DNA of 10,969 bases, taken from Actinomycetes bacterium. Its GTDB lineage: Bacteria > Actinomycetota > Acidimicrobiia > Acidimicrobiales > Bog-793. Numbering within the stretch: position 1 is the first letter of the stretch; the number at the start of each line of letters is the position of its first letter. The stretch spans positions 1 to 10,969 of the forward strand of contig JAKACF010000080.1 in assembly GCA_021821585.1 (NCBI GenBank), read 5' to 3'. The position numbers were made by a program, and so were the translations under genes. Shown here in pieces: positions 1 through 6,314 of the stretch. The notes beneath the pieces were generated by a model that was given only the letters and a program-made list of their open reading frames with translations, was not told the DNA's origin and ran no database searches.

Positions 1-758
1 TGATTAACGAGCCCACCACCTACGAGCTCGAGGGCGGCGTCGCCACGATCACGCTCCGGCGGCCCGAGGAGCGCAACGCCCTGTCGGCCGAGCTCGTCGA
101 CTCGCTCGCCGGCCACCTCGAGCGGGCGGCCGCCGACGAGGGCTGCCGCGTCGTCGTCCTCACCAACGAGGGGACGACCTTCTCGGCGGGCGCCGACCTG
201 AAGCGGGGCGGCATCGGCCGCGTCGGACTGGCGGACCTGCTCCGGGCCATCCTCGACCACGACAAGCCGGTCGTCGGGCGCATCGCCGGCCACTGCATGG
301 GCGGCGGCGTGGGGCTGGCGGCCGCCTGCGACCTCTCGGTCGCCGCGGCGGACGCCCGCTTCGGCTTCACCGAGGTGCGCGTCGGGGTGGTGCCGGCCAT
401 CATCTCGGTCGTCTGCCTTCCGAAGATGCGCCGTGGCGACGCCCTCGAGCTGTTCCTCTCGGGCGAGCGGGTGAGCGCGGCGCGCGCCTGCGAGGTCGGC
501 CTCGTGACCGCCGCGGTGGAGCGGGACGGGCTCGACGAGGCCGTCGGCCGGGTCGTCGACCAGCTGCTGCGGGGGGCGCCGGGCGCCCTGGCAGCCGCCA
601 AGGCGCTCGTGGCGACCGTCCCGTCCCTCGGCCGGGACGAGGCCTTCGAGTGGACCTCCCGGCTGTCGGCAGAGCTCTTCTCCTCCGAGGAGGCCCGCGA
701 GGGCATGGCCGCCTTCCGCGAGAAGCGGCCGCCCGCCTGGGCGCCCGGGGAGGCCTGA
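1..758 (+). CDS. Enoyl-CoA hydratase/isomerase family protein, LiuC (methylglutaconyl-CoA hydratase)-like; first base lies outside the window
   Basis: This is a crotonase-fold protein that most likely hydrates a branched or unsaturated acyl-CoA in the cytoplasm. The window opens on TG followed by ATT AAC GAG in frame, so the start is probably an ATG whose A lies one base upstream. The same bases read (A)TGA, consistent with a 4-nt overlap with an upstream gene. That start gives about 252 aa, the usual crotonase length. Seen: an ERNALS substrate-binding segment, an oxyanion-hole region FSAGADLK, CMGGGVG near residues 99-105 and TEVRVGVVPAIIS from about residue 124. Relative to rat enoyl-CoA hydratase, the second catalytic Glu (Glu164) is kept as E125, while the position of Glu144, exactly 20 residues earlier, is G105. 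From memory of the family, Gly here together with EVR-G--PA-IS resembles LiuC/AtuE-type methylglutaconyl-CoA hydratases. The substrate is therefore inferred, not shown. It is followed 2 nt later by the hydroxy-acid oxidase gene. Confidence 0.9.
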   Translation, partial: INEPTTYELEGGVATITLRRPEERNALSAELVDSLAGHLERAAADEGCRVVVLTNEGTTFSAGADLKRGGIGRVGLADLLRAILDHDKPVVGRIAGHCMGGGVGLAAACDLSVAAADARFGFTEVRVGVVPAIISVVCLPKMRRGDALELFLSGERVSAARACEVGLVTAAVERDGLDEAVGRVVDQLLRGAPGALAAAKALVATVPSLGRDEAFEWTSRLSAELFSSEEAREGMAAFREKRPPAWAPGEA

Positions 759-760
759 GC

Positions 761-1828
761 GTGCGCCGGCGCCTCGCCGACTGGGAGCGGTCCGCCCGCG
801 CCCGCCTCGACCCGGCGGCGACGGACTTCTTCGCGGCCGGGTCGGGCTCCGAGCGCTCCCTCGCCGCCGCCGTCGAGGCCTGGGACGACTGGTGCTTCGC
901 CCCCCGCGTCCTCACCGACGTCTCGGTGGTGGACACCACCCTCGAGCTGTTCGGGCGGCGGCTCCACAGCCCGGTGGCCGTCGCCCCGGTGGCCTTCCAC
1001 GCCCTCGCCCACGAGGAGGGCGAGCTCGCCTCGGCCGCCGGGGCGGCACAGGCGGGAGCCCTCTACGTCATGGCGACGAGGGCGACGCGGCGCATCGAGG
1101 AGGTGGCCGCTCGGCTGCCGGAGTGGTGGTTCCAGGTCTACGTGCTGAACGACCGCGGCCTCACCGGGGCGCTCGTCGACCGGGCGGTGTCGGCCGGCGC
1201 ACGGGCGCTCGTGCTCACCGGGGACACCCCGATCGTCGGCCCGAAGCCGCGCTCGGCCGGGCCGATCCCGCTGTCGGACGAGGACTACCTCGTCAACCTC
1301 GGCCTCGAGCTCGCCGAGTCGGCCACCCCCGGGGCCCGGGACCTGACGGCGGAGGACCCGGGGACCACCGAGGAGGCCATCGGCTGGCTGGCCGAGCGCT
1401 CCGGGCTGCCGGTGCTCGTGAAGGGGGTGCTGCGGGCCGACGACGCCGAGCGGTGCCTCTCGGCCGGGGCGGCCGGCGTCGTCGTCTCGAACCACGGCGG
1501 CCGCCAGCTCGACGGTGCCCTCGCCCCGGCCCATGTGCTCGAGGAGGTGTCGGCCGCCGTGGACCGGAGGGGTCCCGTCCTCGTCGACGGGGGAGTGCGC
1601 GACGGGCGCTCGGTGCTGAAGGCGATCTGCCTCGGGGCGGACGCCGTCATGGTGGGGCGCCCGGCCATCTGGGCGCTGGCGGCCGGCGGGGAGGAGGGGG
1701 TCGTCGAGCTGCTGGAGGGGCTCCGCCTCGAGCTCGCCGAGTCCATGGCGCTCGCCGGGGCGAGGCGGCTGGCCGACTGCGACCGGAGCCTCGTCCGCTT
1801 CGATCCCGGGAAGGGGGGACGGCGATGA
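761..1828 (+). CDS. FMN-dependent alpha-hydroxy-acid oxidase/dehydrogenase (lactate/glycolate oxidase family)
   Basis: This 355-aa TIM-barrel flavoprotein should oxidise an (S)-2-hydroxy acid to the 2-oxo acid. Family hallmarks are visible in order: SPVAVAPVAFHALAH (FMN-binding strand 1), QVY with Y127, TGDTP with D155, LVKGV with K221, and the signature SNHGGRQLDG with catalytic H245 and substrate-binding R248. The phosphate-binding VDGGVRDG and GADAVMVGRP follow. These match Tyr129, Asp157, Lys230, His254 and Arg257 of glycolate oxidase. The residue equivalent to glycolate oxidase Tyr24 is Phe (DFF, residues 22-24), so one substrate-carboxylate contact is altered. The segment after D155 also lacks the usual R-READ motif, so lactate or glycolate specificity cannot be assigned. 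The GTG start at 761 is chosen because GGGGAGG lies 7 nt upstream and the upstream stop is at 756-758. Its stop overlaps the gpsA start (ATGA at 1825-1828). Confidence 0.9.
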   Translation: MRRRLADWERSARARLDPAATDFFAAGSGSERSLAAAVEAWDDWCFAPRVLTDVSVVDTTLELFGRRLHSPVAVAPVAFHALAHEEGELASAAGAAQAGALYVMATRATRRIEEVAARLPEWWFQVYVLNDRGLTGALVDRAVSAGARALVLTGDTPIVGPKPRSAGPIPLSDEDYLVNLGLELAESATPGARDLTAEDPGTTEEAIGWLAERSGLPVLVKGVLRADDAERCLSAGAAGVVVSNHGGRQLDGALAPAHVLEEVSAAVDRRGPVLVDGGVRDGRSVLKAICLGADAVMVGRPAIWALAAGGEEGVVELLEGLRLELAESMALAGARRLADCDRSLVRFDPGKGGRR

Positions 1829-2814
1829 GGGTGACCGTGCTCGGAGCCGGCTCGTGGGGGACGACCCTGTCCGCCCTCATCGCTCCCCGACACCCGACGC
1901 TGCTCTGGGCGCGCAGCGGGGACGTGGCGACGGAGATCCGGGAGGAGCGCACCAACCGGGCCTACCTCCCCGGCTTCCGCCTCCCTTCGGCCCTGTCGGC
2001 GACCGCCGACCTGTCCGAGGCGGCCGGGACGGCCGACGTCGTCCTCGTGGCGGTGCCGACCGAGCACTTCCGGGAGGTCCTCGTCTCGGCCAAGGCGGCG
2101 ATCCGGCCCTGGATACCGATCGTCAGCCTCGCGAAGGGCCTCGAGCAGGAGAGCTACCTGCGGATGACCCAGGTGATCCGGGAGGTGTTCCCCGGCCACC
2201 CGGCGGCGGCCCTCACCGGCCCGAACATCGCGAGGGAGATCATGGCCGGGAAGGCGGCCGCCGCCGTCGTCGCCACCGAGGACCTGGCGGTCGCCACCGA
2301 GCTGCAGAAGCTGCTCATGCGGGGGCTGTTCCGCGTCTACGTCAACGACGACGTCGTCGGCTGCGAGATCGGGGGGGCGCTGAAGAACGTCGTGGCGATC
2401 GCCGCGGGCATCGGCCAGGGCCTCGAGGTGGGCGACAACACCCGGGCGGCCGTGATGGCCCGCGGGCTGGCCGAGCTCACCCGCCTCGGGGTGGCGATGG
2501 GCGCCGAGCAGGCCACCTTCGCCGGGCTGGCGGGCATGGGCGACCTCATCGTCACCTGCATGAGCCCCTACTCGCGCAACCGGATGGTGGGCGAGCGCCT
2601 CGGGCGGGGGGAGCCTCTCGGGCAGATCCTGGCCGACATGAACATGGTGGCCGAAGGCGTGCGGACCGCCGAGGTGGTGCTCGACCTCGCCGAGCGGCAC
2701 GGCCTCGACCTGCCCATCTGCCGTGCCATCCACCAGGTGGTGCGCGGCGAGCTGCCGCCGAGCGGCGCCTACTTCGGCCTGCGCCCGGCCGGGCACGAGG
2801 CCGACCCGGGCTGA
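1825..2814 (+). CDS. gpsA: NAD(P)-dependent glycerol-3-phosphate dehydrogenase
   Basis: GpsA reduces dihydroxyacetone phosphate to sn-glycerol-3-phosphate, the backbone for phospholipid synthesis, in the cytosol. The 329-aa product has the normal family length and full set of motifs: an N-terminal Rossmann motif GAGSWGTT directly after the start, the VPTEHFREVL strand, SLAKGLE, TGPNIAREI, and EIGGALKNVVAIAAGI containing the catalytic Lys. GDNTRAAVMARGLAE and GLAGMGDLIVTC with the following YSRNR form the helical C-terminal substrate domain. The ATG overlaps the preceding stop in ATGA, so translation is probably coupled to the hydroxy-acid oxidase. A GGGAAGGGGGGACGGCG purine run upstream is the ribosome binding site. 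It is the last gene of this cluster, with 85 nt before the next leader ORF. No missing residues were noticed, and the assignment is secure. Confidence 0.96.
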   Translation: MRVTVLGAGSWGTTLSALIAPRHPTLLWARSGDVATEIREERTNRAYLPGFRLPSALSATADLSEAAGTADVVLVAVPTEHFREVLVSAKAAIRPWIPIVSLAKGLEQESYLRMTQVIREVFPGHPAAALTGPNIAREIMAGKAAAAVVATEDLAVATELQKLLMRGLFRVYVNDDVVGCEIGGALKNVVAIAAGIGQGLEVGDNTRAAVMARGLAELTRLGVAMGAEQATFAGLAGMGDLIVTCMSPYSRNRMVGERLGRGEPLGQILADMNMVAEGVRTAEVVLDLAERHGLDLPICRAIHQVVRGELPPSGAYFGLRPAGHEADPG

Positions 2815-2841
2815 GTCGCGTCTGTGTTGACCCGGCTTCGG

Positions 2842-2847
2842 TAGGCT
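2842..2847 (+). promoter_or_regulatory. Candidate -10 box (TAGGCT) for the HelD leader and gene
   Basis: TAGGCT fits the TANNNT -10 pattern common in Actinobacteria and is one of the few A/T-containing hexamers in this 85-nt gap. A start about 6-7 nt downstream falls at about 2854, inside the 8-bp palindrome GGTCGACC (2848-2855), which could be an operator. No credible -35 hexamer lies 16-18 nt upstream. TTGACC at 2827-2832 is too close (9 nt). The assignment is weak. Confidence 0.35.
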
Positions 2848-2861
2848 GGTCGACCATCTCT

Positions 2862-2880
2862 CGGCAGGTGCGGCCTGCCG
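2862..2880 (+). repeat. 19-nt perfect inverted repeat (7-bp arms, 5-nt centre) in the HelD 5' leader
   Basis: CGGCAGG and CCTGCCG flank a TGCGG centre. As RNA this would form a stem-loop starting about 8 nt after the putative transcript start and ending 6 nt before the ribosome binding site GGGAAAGGGGG (2887-2897). As DNA it could be a dimeric regulator site. The repeat is seen directly; its function is unknown. Confidence 0.5.
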
Positions 2881-2899
2881 GCCGGTGGGAAAGGGGGCG

Positions 2900-2935
2900 A
2901 TGAGTACGGCGTCGGCAGTCGGGCGAGCCAAGTGA
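2900..2935 (+). CDS. 11-codon leader ORF overlapping the HelD start
   Basis: ATG at 2900 follows the strongest Shine-Dalgarno-like sequence of the region (GGGAAAGGGGG, 2 nt before the ATG). It encodes MSTASAVGRAK and ends in TGA at 2933-2935, which overlaps the GTG start of the HelD gene as GTGA. Ribosomes loading here could re-initiate on HelD, giving translational coupling. The alternative is that these codons are the true N-terminus of HelD and a +1/-1 shift (biological or sequencing) separates them. The peptide has no recognisable function. It is too short to judge by codon use, so confidence that it is translated is moderate. Confidence 0.4.
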   Translation: MSTASAVGRAK

Positions 2936-5337
2936 TCCACGGAGAGATCGAATCCGAGCAGCACTACCTCGACCGGGCCCACGAGCGTCTCGACGCCATG
3001 CGGGAGGCTGCCCGGGCGCTGTCGGCCGAGGTCGTGGGCGAGGGCGCCGGTGGCACGCCGGCCGCCCGCGTCGAGCGGGACATCCGCGTCGAGCTGTCGG
3101 GCAGGCGCCTCGCCCAGCTCAACATCGGGGACGCCTCGGTGTGCTTCGGCCGCCTCGACTACACCGACGGCCTGCGGGCCTACATCGGCCGGATCGGCGT
3201 CTCCGACGAGAACGGCGACCAGCTCGTCGTCGACTGGCGGACGCCGGTCGCCGAGCCCTTCTACCGGGCGACGCCGGCCGAGCCGCTCGGGGTGGCCCGC
3301 CGCCGGCACTTCCTGTTCCGGGGCCGGACCGTCGTCGGCATCGACGACGAGCTGCTCGACCGGGCGGGCGCCGAGGGCCTCGTCCTCGTCGGCGAGGGGG
3401 CGCTCCTCGCCGGCCTCGAGCGTGCCAGGACCGGGCGGATGCAGGACATCGTCTCGACGATCCAGACCGAGCAGGACGCCGTCATCCGCTCCGAGCTCGC
3501 CGGCCTCCTCGTCGTCCAGGGCGGCCCGGGCACCGGCAAGACGGCCGTCGCGCTGCACCGGGCCGCCTATCTGCTGTTCACCCACCGCCAGCGGCTCGAG
3601 CGCGACGGGGTGCTGCTCGTCGGTCCCAACTCGGTCTTCCTCCGCTACATCGAGCTCGTCCTTCCCTCGCTCGGCGAGCACACCGTCGTCCTCGCCACGC
3701 CCGACGAGCTCTACGCCGGAGCGGCCCGGACCCGGGGGGAGGAACCGGCCGCCACCGCCGCCCTGAAGGGCGACTCGCGCATGGCCGCCTTCCTCGCCAA
3801 CGCCGTCGCCACGCGTGAGCGCCCGCTCCGCCACCCGCTGTCGGTCTCCTACGGCCGCCACAGCCTGACGCTGCGCCCGAGCGAGCTGCGCCGCATCGTG
3901 GAGACCGCCCGCCAGCGGGCCGGCACCCACAACGGGCGCCGGGGGCTCGTCGAGCGGCTGCTCGCCCGTGCCGTCGTCCGTGCCTGGCGCCAGGCCGAGG
4001 ACCGGGCCGCCCGGGCAGGGGCCCGTCAGCCGGTCGAGCGCGAGGAGCACGACCGCGTGGCAGCCGCAATGGCCTCCGAGCTGCGCCGGAGCCCCGAGGC
4101 CCGGTCCGCCCTCGAGCGGATGTGGCCGCTGCTCACCCCTGAGGAGCTCCTGCACGACCTCTTCGGGGCGCCTGCCCTCATCAAGGCGGCAGGGCGGCAC
4201 CTGTTCACCCCGAGCGAGCTGGCCCTCCTCGAGCGCCGGCGCTCCTCCTCCCTCGCCGAGATCGCCTGGACCGAGGCGGACATGGCCCTCCTCGACGAGG
4301 CGGCCCAGCTGCTCGGCCCTGCGAGGCGCCCCGGCCGCCGACGCCCGCGGGGAGAGGGCGACGAGGCGGAGGCCTTCATGCTCGACCGGATGCTCGACGA
4401 GGCGATGCCGGACTGCCCCGCCTGCGGCGCCCAGCTCGAGCTGGCGGGGGGAGCCCGCCCGTGGCACTGCGAGCGCTGCGGACGGCGCTGGCGGGAGGAC
4501 CAGGTGGGGGCCTCGGTCGACGCCGGGACCTTCGCCACCCTGCGCAGCCGCATGGGGGCCCTCTCCCGCCGCGACGGCGGGCCCCTCGTCGACAAGGGCG
4601 CCCGGCGCTACGGGCACGTCGTGGTGGACGAGGCGCAGGGGGTCACCCCGATGCAGTGGCGGGCCCTCAGCCGCCGCTGCCCGGTGGGCTCCTTCACGGT
4701 CGTCGGCGACCTCGGGCAGGCGAGCGGGAGCCGGGCTCCGGCCAGCTGGGAGGAGGCGCTCTCCGAGGTGCGCTCGCGCTCGGGGGTCCGCGTCGAGGAG
4801 CTGACGGTCAACTACCGGACCCCGGCCGAGGTCATGGTGCTGGCGGCCGCCGTCCTCGCCGAGAGCGCGCCCGGGCTCACCCCTCCCGTCTCGGTGCGCG
4901 AGAGCGGCGAGCAGCCCGAGGTGCTCGCGGTCCCGGCCGAGGAGCTCGCCGGGGCGGCCGTGACGGCGGCCCGGGAGCTCGAGACGCTCACGGGCGAGGG
5001 CAAGACGGCGGTGATCGCGCCCCTCGGTCTCCTCGACACCCTGGCAGCAGGCCTCGAGGCGCCGTCCGCCGGCCGCCACGGGGAGCTCACCGCGGCCGAC
5101 GCCCGCCGCCTCCTCGACGCCCCGCTGGCGGTCCTGTCGACCGACGCCGCCCGGGGGCTCGAGTTCGACTCGGTCGTCCTCGTCGAGCCCTCCGGCCTCG
5201 TCGCCGAGCATCCCCTCGGGCTGCGGGCTCTCTACGTGGCCCTCACCCGGACGACGAGGCGGCTGCGGATCGTGCACGCGGCGCCGCTGCCCGACAGCCT
5301 CGCCTCGGCGCTGCCCGAGACGGTCATCGGGACCTGA
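2932..5337 (+). CDS. HelD-like RNA-polymerase-associated UvrD/Rep-family ATPase with a zinc-ribbon insert
   Basis: The 801-aa superfamily-1 ATPase resembles HelD/HelR, which pries open RNA polymerase to release stalled or drug-blocked enzyme. An N-terminal coiled-coil-like helix (EIESEQHYLDRAHERLDAMR, about residues 5-24) matches the HelD arm that enters the secondary channel. ATPase motifs: IQTEQDAVIR (Q motif), Walker A GGPGTGKT at 197-204 (K203), Walker B VVVDEAQ with D566/E567, motif III VVGDLGQAS, motif IV NYRTP (R629), motif V DAARGLEFDSVVL and motif VI YVALTR with R773. Odd feature: CPAC and CERC (C495, C498, C513, C516) form a zinc ribbon before Walker B, after a basic RRPGRRRPRGEGDEAEA stretch. 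Mycobacterial HelD is shorter, about 740 aa. The GTG at 2932 is preferred because the family helix begins right after it; the next in-frame ATG is residue 23. The gene is convergent with and overlaps the downstream hydrolase gene. It is not UvrD proper, because the N-terminal arm and the short motif V-VI spacing match HelD. Confidence 0.88.
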   Translation: MIHGEIESEQHYLDRAHERLDAMREAARALSAEVVGEGAGGTPAARVERDIRVELSGRRLAQLNIGDASVCFGRLDYTDGLRAYIGRIGVSDENGDQLVVDWRTPVAEPFYRATPAEPLGVARRRHFLFRGRTVVGIDDELLDRAGAEGLVLVGEGALLAGLERARTGRMQDIVSTIQTEQDAVIRSELAGLLVVQGGPGTGKTAVALHRAAYLLFTHRQRLERDGVLLVGPNSVFLRYIELVLPSLGEHTVVLATPDELYAGAARTRGEEPAATAALKGDSRMAAFLANAVATRERPLRHPLSVSYGRHSLTLRPSELRRIVETARQRAGTHNGRRGLVERLLARAVVRAWRQAEDRAARAGARQPVEREEHDRVAAAMASELRRSPEARSALERMWPLLTPEELLHDLFGAPALIKAAGRHLFTPSELALLERRRSSSLAEIAWTEADMALLDEAAQLLGPARRPGRRRPRGEGDEAEAFMLDRMLDEAMPDCPACGAQLELAGGARPWHCERCGRRWREDQVGASVDAGTFATLRSRMGALSRRDGGPLVDKGARRYGHVVVDEAQGVTPMQWRALSRRCPVGSFTVVGDLGQASGSRAPASWEEALSEVRSRSGVRVEELTVNYRTPAEVMVLAAAVLAESAPGLTPPVSVRESGEQPEVLAVPAEELAGAAVTAARELETLTGEGKTAVIAPLGLLDTLAAGLEAPSAGRHGELTAADARRLLDAPLAVLSTDAARGLEFDSVVLVEPSGLVAEHPLGLRALYVALTRTTRRLRIVHAAPLPDSLASALPETVIGT

Positions 5338-6262
5338 CCCCCGGGGCTCGGCCCGGGCCCGTCGGCGACATGCGGCGCTCACCGGCGGCCGCCGTCTCGG
5401 AGATCTCGTCCGCGATCCTCACCCACAGCGGACGGGGGAGGTCGTGGCCCATGCCCGGGAGGCCGACGAAGCGAGCCCCGGGGACGGCCGCCGCGATCGC
5501 CCGCCCGCCGCTCGGCGCGACGAGCGGGTCGGCGAGGCCGTGGATGACGACCGTCGGGAGGGCGATGGACCGCAGCTGCCTCGTCCGGTTCGGCTGCGAC
5601 ATGATCGCCCCCACCTGGCGGAGGTAGCCGGCCGGGTCGTAGGCACGGTCGTAGGAGCGCCCGGCGAGCTCCCTCAGGTAGTCGAGGTCGGCGGGGTAGG
5701 CGGGCGAGCCGATCTGGCGCCCGACCTCGAGGACGAACTCGATGGCCCCGTCGCGGTCGAGGCCGGGACGGCGGTCCCGGCCGAGGCGCAGCAGCAGGCC
5801 GGGGCGGGGACGGCCCACCCGCACCGAGCCGGTGGAGGTCATGACGAGCGAGAGGCTGCGCAGCCGCTCGGGCGCGAAGAGGGCCATCTGCTGGGCGATG
5901 AAGCCCCCCATCGAGGCGCCGGCGACATGGGCGCTCGGGATGCCGAGGGCGTCGAGCAGCCCGAGGGCGTCGAGGGCCATCTCCCCGATGCGATAGGGCG
6001 GTTCCTCACGCCTGAGCATCACCCGCACCGGGTCCGGGGCGGGGAGGTGGTCGAGGTGGGTCGACCTGCCCGTGTCGCGGTTGTCGAAGCGGATCACCCG
6101 GTAGCCCCGCGAGGCGAGGTCGCGGCAGAAGTCGTCCGGCCAGGCGATCATCTGGGTGCCGAGGCCCATGACGAGCAGGAGCGGCGGGTCGCCCGGGGAG
6201 CCGAAGCTCTCGTGGCAGATCTCGATGCCCGTCGTCGGCACCTTCACGATCTCCTCGCTCAT
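5324..6262 (-). CDS. Alpha/beta-fold hydrolase, RdmC (aclacinomycin methylesterase)-like
   Basis: This 312-aa cytosolic serine hydrolase probably cleaves a small ester; the substrate is unknown. Motifs in order: LLVMGLGTQMIAWPDDFC (oxyanion-hole strand, from residue 29), RFDNRDTGRS (58-67), the nucleophile elbow GASMGG with S117, HGLADP with acid D245, and GMGHDLP with base H273, a complete triad. The MIAWP and FDNRDTGRS sequences are typical of RdmC-like hydrolases. The start at 6262 gives the usual N-terminus (beta strands straight away, no signal peptide). Longer in-frame upstream readings run through rpiA on the other strand and are rejected. The mRNA is probably leaderless. The last about 20 residues (AAAGERRMSPTGPGRAPGVR) look like a low-complexity tail. 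The stop lies inside the 3' end of the HelD gene on the opposite strand (14-bp overlap). Confidence 0.87.
   Translation of the reverse strand: MSEEIVKVPTTGIEICHESFGSPGDPPLLLVMGLGTQMIAWPDDFCRDLASRGYRVIRFDNRDTGRSTHLDHLPAPDPVRVMLRREEPPYRIGEMALDALGLLDALGIPSAHVAGASMGGFIAQQMALFAPERLRSLSLVMTSTGSVRVGRPRPGLLLRLGRDRRPGLDRDGAIEFVLEVGRQIGSPAYPADLDYLRELAGRSYDRAYDPAGYLRQVGAIMSQPNRTRQLRSIALPTVVIHGLADPLVAPSGGRAIAAAVPGARFVGLPGMGHDLPRPLWVRIADEISETAAAGERRMSPTGPGRAPGVRSR
5340..5357. terminator. Candidate hairpin between the convergent HelD and hydrolase genes
   Basis: CCC plus GGGC pairs with GCCC plus GGG around a TCG loop, giving 7 bp with one bulged G. It sits just past the HelD stop and inside the hydrolase tail, so it could end transcription from either side. 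There is no U-tract, so support is only structural. Confidence 0.3.
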
Positions 6263-6269
6263 GGGCCGG

Positions 6270-6275
6270 AGGTTA
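6270..6275 (-). promoter_or_regulatory. Candidate -10 box (TAACCT on the - strand) for leaderless hydrolase transcription
   Basis: On the minus strand TAACCT is followed by 7 nt and then the ATG at 6262-6260. No Shine-Dalgarno sequence is present. The spacing fits a transcript that begins at or next to the start codon, as is common in Actinobacteria. No -35 hexamer was recognised. Confidence 0.4.
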
Positions 6276-6314
6276 GGTCGGCACCGGCACCGCTCCGTGC
6301 GGCACGATAGGGCG

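Noticed and set aside
20..1534. 504-codon minus-strand frame opposite the hydratase and the oxidase
   Set aside because: Arg/Pro/Ser-rich translation with no motifs; antisense shadow of two well-supported genes.
2827..2832. TTGACC as a -35 box for HelD
   Set aside because: The spacer to TAGGCT is only 9 nt and no acceptable -10 lies 16-18 nt downstream.
1285..5382. Open frame of 1365 codons on the minus strand opposite the hydroxy-acid oxidase, gpsA and HelD genes
   Set aside because: No recognisable domain; low-complexity G/R/A/E-rich translation. It mirrors three plus-strand genes with complete motifs, as is typical of stop-poor GC-rich DNA.
5444..6310. 288-codon plus-strand frame opposite the hydrolase
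   Set aside because: Antisense to a hydrolase with a complete Ser-Asp-His triad; its own translation has no motifs.
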